From Anaerolineae bacterium (lineage in GTDB: Bacteria; Chloroflexota; Anaerolineae; Promineifilales; Promineifilaceae): a DNA stretch of 64,000 nucleotides. Below are positions 50,894 through 58,098 of the stretch, piece by piece (within the stretch, counting starts at the first letter, position 1; every line of letters starts with the position of its first letter). The translations under genes were made by a program, and so were the position numbers. The stretch lies in the NCBI GenBank assembly GCA_023382655.1, contig JAHDWK010000022.1, positions 62,001 through 126,000 of the forward strand. The letters run 5' to 3'. The notes beneath the pieces are model-generated. The model saw only the letters and a program-made list of their open reading frames with translations, did not search any database and had not been told where the DNA came from.

Positions 50894-50940
50894 AGAGATT
50901 AGGGATTGGAGATTGCGCGATCTGCAATCCCTAATCTTCT
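50894..50940. repeat. Word-palindrome element (AGAGATTAGGGATTGGAGATTG type)
   Basis: Left: AGAGATTAGGGATTGGAGATTGCGCG; right: ATCTGCAATCCCTAATCTTCT. The stop codon and preceding Asp codon of homogentisate dioxygenase are read from its right end. Confidence 0.8.
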
Positions 50941-52091
50941 ATCCAACTATAAGCATAATTGGCGTCTTCCATCTCTAATGCCTGCCGGGTCAATTTAAGC
51001 GGGCGGAAGGTGTCCACCATCACCGCCAGTTCGTGGGTTTCTTTTTTGCCGATTGAGCCTTCATACGTGCCCGGATGGGGGCCGTGCGGAATGCCGTTGG
51101 GGTGAATGGTGAGCGAGGCACGTTCAATCCCTTTGCGGGACATGAAGTTACCTTCTACATAATACAGCACCTCATCCGAATCCACATTGGAATGGTTGTA
51201 GGGCGCGGGGATGGCCTGCGGGTGGTAATCAAACAGACGCGGCACAAAGGAACACAGCACATAACCAGGGCCATCAAAGGTCTGATGAACAGGTGGTGGC
51301 TGGTGAATGCGCCCGGTAATGGGTTCAAAATCGGCAATGTTGAAGGCGAACGGCCAGAGATGGCCGTCCCAGCCCACCACGTCCAGCGGATGGTGGTCAT
51401 AGATGAAACGGGTAATCAGGTTGCGCGCCTTGACGCGAATTTCAAATTCGCCCTTTTCATTGTGTGTTACCAGCCGTTCCGGGATGCGGATGTCACGTTC
51501 GCAGTAAGGGGAATGTTCCAGGAATTGGCCGTAGTTGTTGATGTACCGTTTAGGCGGGGTGACATGGCCGTAACTTTCCACCACCAGCATCCGCTGTTCG
51601 CTACCGGCATCTGGCAGCAACCGCCAAATGACGCCGGTGGGGATGACCAGATAATCGCCAGGACGGTAAGGCAACAGGCCAAACTGGCTTTCCAACACGC
51701 CGGTGCCGTCATGGATAAACAGAACATCATCGCCGTGCGCGAACTTGTACCAGTAATCCATCGGTTTGTTGGGCCGGGCCACATACAGAACCACGTCGTT
51801 GTTGCCCATGAGAGGCACACGGCCGTCCACTGCATCCCCCCCCTCTGGAACCGGCGCAGACTTTAAGTGGCGGTGTTTGAGGGGATGACCGTCCACGTAT
51901 TCGATGCCGGTGGAGACGCCGGTTTCAATGCGGCGCACGGCCGTAGGCGGATAGATATGGTACAAAATAGACTGGATCCCGGCAAAGCCATGAATCCCCA
52001 TCACCTCCTCATGATACAACGAGCCATCCCCCTGCCGAAACTGCACATGCCGCTTCCGCGGCACCTCACCCAACTTATAATAGTACGTCAT
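50931..52091 (-). CDS. hmgA: Homogentisate 1,2-dioxygenase
   Basis: 386 residues, bacterial type. Recognisable segments are YLPTAV-like HIYPPTAVRRIETGVSTGIE, HGDDVLFIHDGTGVLESQFG, the cupin iron-ligand region PYNHSNVDSDEVLYYVEGNF and LTIHPNGIPHGPHPGTYEGS with conserved His residues. It opens the ring of homogentisate to maleylacetoacetate in tyrosine breakdown. It is followed upstream on the same strand by HPPD, an aminotransferase and an Lrp regulator. No fumarylacetoacetase or isomerase is in the window. Confidence 0.92.
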   Translation of the reverse strand: MTYYYKLGEVPRKRHVQFRQGDGSLYHEEVMGIHGFAGIQSILYHIYPPTAVRRIETGVSTGIEYVDGHPLKHRHLKSAPVPEGGDAVDGRVPLMGNNDVVLYVARPNKPMDYWYKFAHGDDVLFIHDGTGVLESQFGLLPYRPGDYLVIPTGVIWRLLPDAGSEQRMLVVESYGHVTPPKRYINNYGQFLEHSPYCERDIRIPERLVTHNEKGEFEIRVKARNLITRFIYDHHPLDVVGWDGHLWPFAFNIADFEPITGRIHQPPPVHQTFDGPGYVLCSFVPRLFDYHPQAIPAPYNHSNVDSDEVLYYVEGNFMSRKGIERASLTIHPNGIPHGPHPGTYEGSIGKKETHELAVMVDTFRPLKLTRQALEMEDANYAYSWIED

Positions 52092-52133
52092 TTTCTGCTC
52101 CTTTATAGATACACGGATGACGCGGATCCATTC

Positions 52134-53240
52134 CTATAAATTGCCGCGTAGGGCCTGTTCGCGTTCGATGGATTCAAAGAGGGCTTTGAAGTTGCCTTTG
52201 CCGAAGCCGCGTGAGCCGTGGCGTTCGATGATTTCATAAAAGACGGTGGGGCGATCTTCCACCGGTTTGGTGAAGATTTGCAGCAGGTACCCTTCTTCGT
52301 CCCGGTCTACCAGGATGCCCAGCTCGGCCAGTTTGTCCACCGGCTCATTGATTTTACCCACACGCCCTTCCAGCACCTCGTAATAGGTGGTGGGTACGCG
52401 CAAAAACTCAATGCCGTTGGCCTGTAGCTGCGTCACCGTTTCGATAATATTGCCGGTGGCGCAGGCAATATGCTGCACGCCAGGGCCATAGTAATAATCC
52501 AGGTACTCCTGAATCTGGGACTTTTTCTTGCCCTCGGCCGGTTCGTTGATGGGGAATTTCACTTTACCATTGCCGTTTTGCATCACTTTGGACATGAGGG
52601 CCGAGTATTCGGTGGAGATGTCTTTATCGTCAAAATGCAAAAGCTGGCTGAAGCCCATCGTTTGGGCAAAAAATTGCACCCAGCGGTTCATCGCCCCCAA
52701 TTCTACATTGCCCACCATGTGGTCAATGGAAGCCAGCCCGACGCCTTGGTGACGGCCGTTTCCCCCCATTGCTCCATTCCGTGCCATATACCCCGGCGCA
52801 AACGGCCCATGGTAGTTTGAACGATCCACAAACTTGATGATCGTGTCGCCGTAGCAGCGAATGGCCGCATAACGGAAGACGCCATGCTCGTCTTCAACGG
52901 CCGTTGGCGCAATCGCCCCCGTCGCCCCCCGTATGGTAGATTCAGCGTAGGCGCTGGCGGCGTCCGGCACTTCCATAGCAATCACCGCCACCCCATCCCC
53001 ATGCAGGTAAGTGTGGCGGCTTACCGGGTGGTCTGGCCCTAGAGCGGTAGTCAAAACCAGGCGAATTTTGCCCTGCTCCATCACATAAGAAGCCGTTTGC
53101 CGGTTGCCCGTTTCCAGCCCGCTGTATGCCGTATTGGTGAAACCAAATCCGGTGCGATAAAAATATGCAGCTTGTTTGGCATTGCCCACGTAAAACTCCA
53201 CGTGATCCATGCCTTTAATGGGTAAAAAATCTTCAGCCAT
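52134..53240 (-). CDS. hppD: 4-hydroxyphenylpyruvate dioxygenase
   Basis: 368 residues. The vicinal-oxygen-chelate iron ligands are in order: ASIDHMVGNVELGAMNRWVQ (first His), GPGVQHIACATGNIIETVTQ (second His) and FYEIIERHGSRGFGKGNFKA (Glu; the E-R-H-G-x-x-G-F-G signature). It converts 4-hydroxyphenylpyruvate to homogentisate, the substrate of the next gene. Stop-to-start gap is 42 bp. It is preceded by the aminotransferase that would make its substrate from tyrosine. Confidence 0.95.
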   Translation of the reverse strand: MAEDFLPIKGMDHVEFYVGNAKQAAYFYRTGFGFTNTAYSGLETGNRQTASYVMEQGKIRLVLTTALGPDHPVSRHTYLHGDGVAVIAMEVPDAASAYAESTIRGATGAIAPTAVEDEHGVFRYAAIRCYGDTIIKFVDRSNYHGPFAPGYMARNGAMGGNGRHQGVGLASIDHMVGNVELGAMNRWVQFFAQTMGFSQLLHFDDKDISTEYSALMSKVMQNGNGKVKFPINEPAEGKKKSQIQEYLDYYYGPGVQHIACATGNIIETVTQLQANGIEFLRVPTTYYEVLEGRVGKINEPVDKLAELGILVDRDEEGYLLQIFTKPVEDRPTVFYEIIERHGSRGFGKGNFKALFESIEREQALRGNL

Positions 53241-53255
53241 CGTGGGAACTCCCGA

Positions 53256-53338
53256 GGGAATTAGGAATTAGGAAGGATGAATTATGAAGGGGAAACGCCT
53301 TCTTGCCTTCATAATTCCTAATTCATAATTCATAATTG
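53256..53338. repeat. Word-palindrome element (GGAATTAGGAATTAGGAAGG type)
   Basis: Left: GGAATTAGGAATTAGGAAGGATGAATTATGAAGG. Right: CCTTCATAATTCCTAATTCATAATTCATAATT. The last four residues and stop of the aminotransferase (NYEL-stop) are encoded by the right end. Confidence 0.85.
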
Positions 53339-54594
53339 ATTATTCTGGCTAGTCGTTTAATGCCATCTTCAATCATGGCTTCAGTGCAATTGGAAAAGTT
53401 GAGGCGCAGGCAGTTGTGTACGTGATGACCGGGGATACTGAAGGCATGACCGGGGATGAAGGCAATCTTTTCTTGCGTTACGGCCGTGTCCAACAACGCG
53501 GCTGCATCCATCTCCGCCGGTAACTCCACCCAGATAAACATACCACCTTGCGGCTCTGTCCAGCGCGCTTCCGCCGGGAAATAGCGGTAAAGAGCGGCGA
53601 GCATGGCGTCTCGGCGACGGCCGTACTCCCGGCGCAGTATCGCTAAATGGGCCGGCAAATGTCCGCCATCCAGATACGCCGCCACCGCCCGCTGCGTCAG
53701 CGCCGAGGATTCCAAATCCTCCGCCTCCTTGACCACCGCAATCTTGGAAACCAGCCCTTCCGGGGCCACAATCCAGCCCAACCGCAAGGCAGGCGCCATA
53801 ATTTTGGAGAATGAGCCGAGGTAAAAAACATGGGAATCGTTGAGGGCGCGGAGAGGAAGAGATTGGGAGATTGCCAACCTGCGGTTGGGGAGACTGGGAG
53901 ATTGGAATCTCTCAGTCTCCCAGTCTCCTAATCTCCAATCTCCATACTGCAACAACCCATATGGATCGTCCTCAATAATCGGCACGTTGTAGGCCACCGC
54001 CAGTTCCACCAGCCGTTCCCGCCGTTCCTGGCTTAGACTCACGCCCAACGGGTTATGGGCATCGGGGATGGTGTAGATGAAGGACGGCCGTGCCCCACCG
54101 ACCATATAATCTTCCACTTCATCTACATTCATCCCCTCTGCCAGGTCAGTGGAAACGGGGAGAATACGGGGCAAAAACGGGGCCACCACTTGCTGCGCCC
54201 CCGTGTAAACCACCTCTTCAAACATCACCTCGCCACCGGGATCCAGCAATAGCCGCGCCAGTACGTCCAACCCTTGTTGCGCCCCGGTAGTGAGGAAAAC
54301 TTGCTCCTCCGTGCACACGACGCCACGCTGCGCCATCAACTGCACAATGTGTTGCTTCAAGGGGGCAAAGGGCATGCCATATTGCAGCGCTTTCGGGTCG
54401 GTCGCCAGCACATGGGCTAACGCCGCCGCGTAATCAGCCGTTGGGAACAGCGCTGGGTCCGGCAGCCCCCCGGCAAAAGACAAAATGCCAGGGCGAGACA
54501 CCACGGCAATCATCTGCCGCAACACAGATCGCTGCATCGAATGTGTCCATTCGGCTAAGGGGATTTCTTGGGTTCGGGGAAGTTGGGCTAACAT
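53323..54594 (-). CDS. PLP-dependent aminotransferase (class I/II, ARO8/MocR type) with repeat-derived insert
   Basis: 423 residues from the ATG at 54594, preceded by GGAG (an ATG at 54609 lies in a repeat-derived leader). Fold I markers are SRPGILSFAGGLPDPALFPT, FLTTGAQQGLDVLARLLLDP, IEDDPYGLLQY and the PLP-lysine motif VFYLGSFSKIMAPALRLGWI. Between QYGDWRLGDWE and FYLGSFSK lie about 28 residues (TERFQSPSLPNRRLAISQSL and flanks) that are encoded by the word-palindrome element 53860-53943, with no equivalent in the family. Placed with HPPD and homogentisate dioxygenase, it probably makes 4-hydroxyphenylpyruvate from tyrosine. Confidence 0.88.
   Translation of the reverse strand: MLAQLPRTQEIPLAEWTHSMQRSVLRQMIAVVSRPGILSFAGGLPDPALFPTADYAAALAHVLATDPKALQYGMPFAPLKQHIVQLMAQRGVVCTEEQVFLTTGAQQGLDVLARLLLDPGGEVMFEEVVYTGAQQVVAPFLPRILPVSTDLAEGMNVDEVEDYMVGGARPSFIYTIPDAHNPLGVSLSQERRERLVELAVAYNVPIIEDDPYGLLQYGDWRLGDWETERFQSPSLPNRRLAISQSLPLRALNDSHVFYLGSFSKIMAPALRLGWIVAPEGLVSKIAVVKEAEDLESSALTQRAVAAYLDGGHLPAHLAILRREYGRRRDAMLAALYRYFPAEARWTEPQGGMFIWVELPAEMDAAALLDTAVTQEKIAFIPGHAFSIPGHHVHNCLRLNFSNCTEAMIEDGIKRLARIINYEL
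53860..53943. repeat. Word-palindrome element inside the aminotransferase CDS
   Basis: Plus strand: AGATTGGGAGATTGCC, spacer, GGGGAGACTGGGAGATTGG, then AATCTCTCAGTCTCCCAGTCTCCTAATCTCCAATCTCC. This is the same AGATTGGG/GGAGATT word family as 31854 and 33244, but lies inside a coding frame, where it is translated without a stop. Confidence 0.8.
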
Positions 54595-54610
54595 GGGATT
54601 CTCCGTCATT

Positions 54611-54634
54611 AGGTAATCGGGTAATTACTCGATT
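54611..54634. repeat. Short word element (AGGTAATCGGGTAATTACTCGA type)
   Basis: AGGTAATCGGGTAATTACTCGATT: one copy of GGTAATC, one GGTAATT and inverted TTACTCGATT. It lies between the Lrp gene stop and the aminotransferase start. Confidence 0.5.
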
Positions 54635-55104
54635 GCACCATTCAGCGGCACGGCCGTTGTCGTTTTTATCTCGCTCAACACCAGGCTGGTGCGGATTTTG
54701 TCCATGCCAGGCACAGGGGTCAGCGTTTCCAGCAAAAACTGCTCCAGATGGCGACGGTTGCGTACGATCACTTTGATCAGGTAATCGTACTCACCCGTTA
54801 GGTGGTAACACTCCAGCACTTCGGGCATATGCTGCACGGCTTCACGGAAATTGGACACGGCCGTTGGCTCATGCCGTTGCAGCGTCACCTGCACATAACA
54901 AAGCATGTCAAACCCCAGCGCCTCACGGTTTACCAGGGTCACATACTGCGCAATGACGCCAGACTCTTCCAGCTTTTTCAGTCGTTTTTGCAGGCCGGGA
55001 GGGGACAGTTCGACACGACGGGCCAATTCGGTATTAGTGATGCGTGCATCCGCTTGCAAAGAAGCGAGCAGTGCCCGATCAACGTCATCCAGTTCGATTT
55101 CCAT
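54625..55104 (-). CDS. Lrp/AsnC-family transcriptional regulator
   Basis: 159 residues from the ATG at 55104 (MEIELDDVDRALLASLQADA), the usual Lrp start. HTH: ITNTELARRVELSPPGLQKR-LKKLEESGVI; the RAM effector domain: CYHLTGEYDYLIKVIVRNRR. Members respond to amino acids. It is the first gene of the four-gene minus-strand tyrosine cluster and a natural candidate to control it. An inverted repeat 33-55 bp upstream of its ATG may be an operator. Confidence 0.93.
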   Translation of the reverse strand: MEIELDDVDRALLASLQADARITNTELARRVELSPPGLQKRLKKLEESGVIAQYVTLVNREALGFDMLCYVQVTLQRHEPTAVSNFREAVQHMPEVLECYHLTGEYDYLIKVIVRNRRHLEQFLLETLTPVPGMDKIRTSLVLSEIKTTTAVPLNGAIE

Positions 55105-55442
55105 TTTATAACCACTTTTGTGAATCAGGTTGCAATAATAAGCCAATTATAGGCTTATTGGTTTTGTATTTCAACTCATTTTCACAAAATGGTTCTCGCC
55201 AGTCCACCTTCTGTTTACAGATTGGGAAAGAAAAAGGAAGCACGGATAAAAACTGTTCCCCTCATCAACTACTTGGCGATATTGAGTTGACAGTTGGTGA
55301 GAAAGCCGGGTCAAACGGCCGTGTGCCCGTGACATTCTGGGAAAACTGGCTAGAATCCCCCGCTTGTTGCCCGGCTATTAACCTGATGGTCAGATGGCAA
55401 GTCAAAAATATGGAGTGTAAGGAGTAATATCAGGAAAAGATT
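55105..55442. other. 338-bp divergent intergenic region
   Basis: It lies between the Lrp gene and the VEVTR lipoprotein gene. It contains the inverted repeat at 55137-55159, a poly-purine stretch near 55225 (GGGAAAGAAAAAGGAAGC) and one ACGGCCGT near 55315. No word-palindrome element, ncRNA or credible ORF is visible. Confidence 0.4.
55137..55159. promoter_or_regulatory. Possible operator upstream of the Lrp gene
   Basis: AATAAGCC-AATTATA-GGCTTATT: perfect 8-bp inverted repeat with a 7-base spacer. The AT-rich dyad suits an Lrp-type site (family sites are degenerate), and the position, 33-55 bp upstream of the start codon, fits autoregulation. Inference only. Confidence 0.4.
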
Positions 55443-56612
55443 ATGAAGAAATCCCCAGTAATCATTTTGGCAACGGCCGTCGCTCTGCTGCTGGTGGCGT
55501 GTAATAGTGAACCACAAACGGTGGAAGTCACCCGCATTGTCAACCAGGAAATACCCGTCACCGTGGAAGTCATTCAGGAAGTGGCCGTAGCCGTCACCGT
55601 GCCCGTGGAAGTGCCGGTGGAAGTAACCCGGCTGGTGGAAGTTGAAGTGGTAGCGACGCCCACGCCAGAGAGTGTCGCTGCGGAAATGGCTACACCTGCC
55701 ACCGAAACAGAAGCAACCGCCACCTCAGAAGCAGCCCCCTCAGAAGCGGGGCAGAGTAATGAACAAACGGCCGTGAGCAGCATCTACACCGTACAATCCG
55801 GCGACAACATGTCGCTCATTGCCGCCCAAACCGGCGTCTCCATCGGTGATATTATGGCCGCCAATAACCTGACAAACGCCAGCATCCTCACCGTCGGTCA
55901 GCAGTTAACCATCCCCGGTTGGGACGGGCAAATTGTGAACAATGTAGTCTCCACCAATCCTGGCAGCGTAGCTCCGCCGGCCCCAACCACCCCGGCTCAG
56001 CCCCCGGCAGAGGCGGCACCCACCGGCTCCAACCTGCTCGCCAATGCCTCTTTTGAAGAGGATTGGTACTTTTTCAATGGCGTCTCAGAATGGCAGGTTC
56101 CTATTCATTGGTCGTTAGCCGTTGATGAAGGCCCCAATACACTCACCCCGGAAGAGGGCGATGTTTTTATCCGCCCGGAAGTGCGTGTTGTCCCTAAAAG
56201 CGACTTGCCACCGCAGGAACATAGCATGTTTGTCCTTGATGGCAACAAAACCATCAAATCATTCAAAGGTGGTCTGCCCATCCATTTTGCTATTTTTACG
56301 GACATTCCACTGCCCGCCGGTTCATACCGATTCACCATCCGCTTTTTCCCGGATGTTGTCTCGTCTTATCAAAACAACCAGAAGGTATGGGCCACAGACC
56401 CCCTGGCGGCTGAGGCGCGGATTATCCATAACGGTGGTGGTACCGGCTGGATATCCGTCACACCTGGACAAAGAGGCTCACTGACCTACGATTTCACGCT
56501 TGAGGAACCGGCAACTGTGCGCCTGGGTGGCGATTTCCGCAACCGAAATATCAATGAAAATAACGGCTGGTTTTTGGATGACTGGTCGTTGCAGCAACTG
56601 GGGTCGCCGTAA
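55443..56612 (+). CDS. LysM lipoprotein with VEVTR-type repeats
   Basis: 389 residues. Lipoprotein signal ATAVALLLVACNSEPQ (lipobox V-A-C). Right after it comes a run of V/E-rich units (VEVTRIVNQEIPVTVEVIQE, then VTVPVEVPVEVTRLVEVEVV), a feature often seen in Chloroflexota lipoproteins, then an Ala/Thr/Glu-rich linker. A LysM domain follows (YTVQSGDNMSLIAAQTGVSI-GDIMAANNL), then a C-terminal carbohydrate-binding-like domain of about 190 residues (NLLANASFEEDWYFFNGVSE and GWFLDDWSLQQLG). It is cell-surface anchored, probably binding peptidoglycan and a glycan. Confidence 0.85.
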   Translation: MKKSPVIILATAVALLLVACNSEPQTVEVTRIVNQEIPVTVEVIQEVAVAVTVPVEVPVEVTRLVEVEVVATPTPESVAAEMATPATETEATATSEAAPSEAGQSNEQTAVSSIYTVQSGDNMSLIAAQTGVSIGDIMAANNLTNASILTVGQQLTIPGWDGQIVNNVVSTNPGSVAPPAPTTPAQPPAEAAPTGSNLLANASFEEDWYFFNGVSEWQVPIHWSLAVDEGPNTLTPEEGDVFIRPEVRVVPKSDLPPQEHSMFVLDGNKTIKSFKGGLPIHFAIFTDIPLPAGSYRFTIRFFPDVVSSYQNNQKVWATDPLAAEARIIHNGGGTGWISVTPGQRGSLTYDFTLEEPATVRLGGDFRNRNINENNGWFLDDWSLQQLGSP

Positions 56613-56659
56613 TACCCGTAACCCGTGACCCGTAATCGGACTACGGGTTACGGATTACG
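56610..56659. repeat. Word-palindrome element (ACCCGTAACCCGTGACCCGTAA type)
   Basis: Left: TAATACCCGTAACCCGTGACCCGTAATCGG. Right: ACTACGGGTTACGGATTACG. It starts at the stop codon (TAA, 56610-56612) of the LysM lipoprotein gene. Confidence 0.75.
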
Positions 56660-56792
56660 CACAATTGGGCGATTTTGACAAAATGGGGGGACAATTTCCG
56701 GGCAGATTGGCAATAGAAACGGCCGTCTCTTTCCCTATATACTCTCAGTGACTTGTGCTGAAATGCGCGGTTCAGTGGGAAATAGTGGGAAG

Positions 56793-56820
56793 AAAAAGAC
56801 GGCCTCACCGCCGTCTTTTT
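56793..56820. terminator. Bidirectional rho-independent terminator
   Basis: AAAAAGACGGC / GCCGTCTTTTT, an 11-bp stem with loop CTCACC, with T-runs on both strands (also CGTTTTT beyond). It lies between the convergent lipoprotein and rpe genes, 28 bp from the rpe stop. Confidence 0.92.
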
Positions 56821-56847
56821 CGTTTTTAGTGACATTTGCGATTGTTT

Positions 56848-57531
56848 TTATTGGCCAACGGCCGTGCGCAAATCGGCCACATTCTCTGCCACCGACTTCG
56901 GTCCCCCAAACACCGCGCTGCCCACCACCAATACCGTTGCGCCGGCCCCCACCACTTCACCCGCATTGGCCGGGCTGATGCCGCCATCTACTTCTAACCA
57001 GGCAGTGGGATTGACGTCGTCTAGGAGCCGCCGCAGCCGCCGAATTTTATCCGTGCTGCCCGGAATGTAACGCTGCCCGCCAAAACCCGGATTCACCGAC
57101 ATAATCAACACCAGGTCTACCTCTGGCAAAATCTCTTCCAGCATCACCAGCGGCGTCGCCGGATTGAGGGTTACACCCGCTTTCACGCCCAAATCCTTGA
57201 TCGCCTGGATGGTTCGGTGCGAGTGGCGTGTCGCTTCCACATGCACCGTCAGCCGGTCTGCGCCCGCCGCTGCAAAATCCTCCAGGTAACGGTCGGGGTC
57301 TTCAATCATCAGGTGAACATCAAGTAAAGTGTTTGTCTCGTTGGCCAACGGCCGTAACGCCCGCACCGCCACCGGCCCAAAGGAGATATTGGGCACAAAA
57401 CGGCCGTCCATTACATCCACATGCAGCCAATCCGCCCCCGCCTCCCCCGCCTCCCGCGCATGAGCTTCCAACCGGGCAAAATCGGCCGCCAGAATGGATG
57501 GGGCTATCTTAATGTTTTGGATTCTTGACAA
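56848..57531 (-). CDS. rpe: Ribulose-phosphate 3-epimerase
   Basis: 227 residues. All core motifs are present: KIAPSILAADFARLEAHARE, WLHVDVMDGRFVPNISFGP (H-V-D-V-M-D-G: metal and acid/base residues), LDVHLMIEDPDRYLEDFAAA, VDLVLIMSVNPGFGGQRYIP and EVDGGISPANAGEVVGAGAT. It interconverts ribulose-5-phosphate and xylulose-5-phosphate in the pentose phosphate pathway. It is convergent with a lipoprotein gene across a strong terminator. Transketolase lies one gene upstream. Confidence 0.96.
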   Translation of the reverse strand: MSRIQNIKIAPSILAADFARLEAHAREAGEAGADWLHVDVMDGRFVPNISFGPVAVRALRPLANETNTLLDVHLMIEDPDRYLEDFAAAGADRLTVHVEATRHSHRTIQAIKDLGVKAGVTLNPATPLVMLEEILPEVDLVLIMSVNPGFGGQRYIPGSTDKIRRLRRLLDDVNPTAWLEVDGGISPANAGEVVGAGATVLVVGSAVFGGPKSVAENVADLRTAVGQ

Positions 57532-57546
57532 AGTTTCTCTCCAACA

Positions 57547-58095
57547 CTACCAAATACGCCCCGGTTGACATTCTATCGTTAGCCCCTGGTCCAAATCAAG
57601 CGCAGGTAGTTGCCCCAGCCGTAAGATCATCACCCCGGTTTGATCTGGGGTGGGAATCAAACCATGCTCATCCCGACCGGCCAGAGGGCCGTGCCAGACT
57701 TCCCAACCCAACCGGTTATAAAATGCCGTTCGCTCCGTCTCTAGACAGGCAATGACATACTCATCACCAATTTCGCTTGCCAGCCGACGCAGGAGGGCGC
57801 TCCCATAACCGTACCCTTGATAGGCCGGTAGTGTAGAGACAGCATCCACATAGGCTGTTTTCAAGATCGGATGACCTTCCGGTTGCAACCAACGGGTTGT
57901 CACCAGAGCATGACCCACCAATAGCTCATCTCGATAAGCAAGGAAATGCAAGCCACCAGAAGGAACATAAGAAAAAAGGTGTTGGAAATCTTCTTCCTGA
58001 TGCGCTGCGATACAAAGCTGGATAATCGCTGTTCGGGTAGCCGGATCTAATTCTTCCGTCCGGGCAGAAGTTATTATGAACGACTCGGTACTCAT
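57547..58095 (-). CDS. GNAT acetyltransferase, AAC(2')-I-like
   Basis: 182 residues. The GNAT core is seen as AYVDAVSTLPAYQGYGYGSALLR-type sequence: VDAVSTLPAYQGYGYGSALL (acetyl-CoA loop Q/R-x-x-G-x-G/A) and AFYNRLGWEVWHGPLAG. The C-terminal block (LIPTPDQTGVMILRL) and E-G-H-x-I in the middle (PEGHPILKTAYVDA) resemble chromosomal aminoglycoside 2'-N-acetyltransferases. The acceptor may not be an aminoglycoside; many relatives act elsewhere. Adjacent genes are rpe and transketolase, which do not suggest a substrate. Confidence 0.75.
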   Translation of the reverse strand: MSTESFIITSARTEELDPATRTAIIQLCIAAHQEEDFQHLFSYVPSGGLHFLAYRDELLVGHALVTTRWLQPEGHPILKTAYVDAVSTLPAYQGYGYGSALLRRLASEIGDEYVIACLETERTAFYNRLGWEVWHGPLAGRDEHGLIPTPDQTGVMILRLGQLPALDLDQGLTIECQPGRIW

Positions 58096-58098
58096 TTC

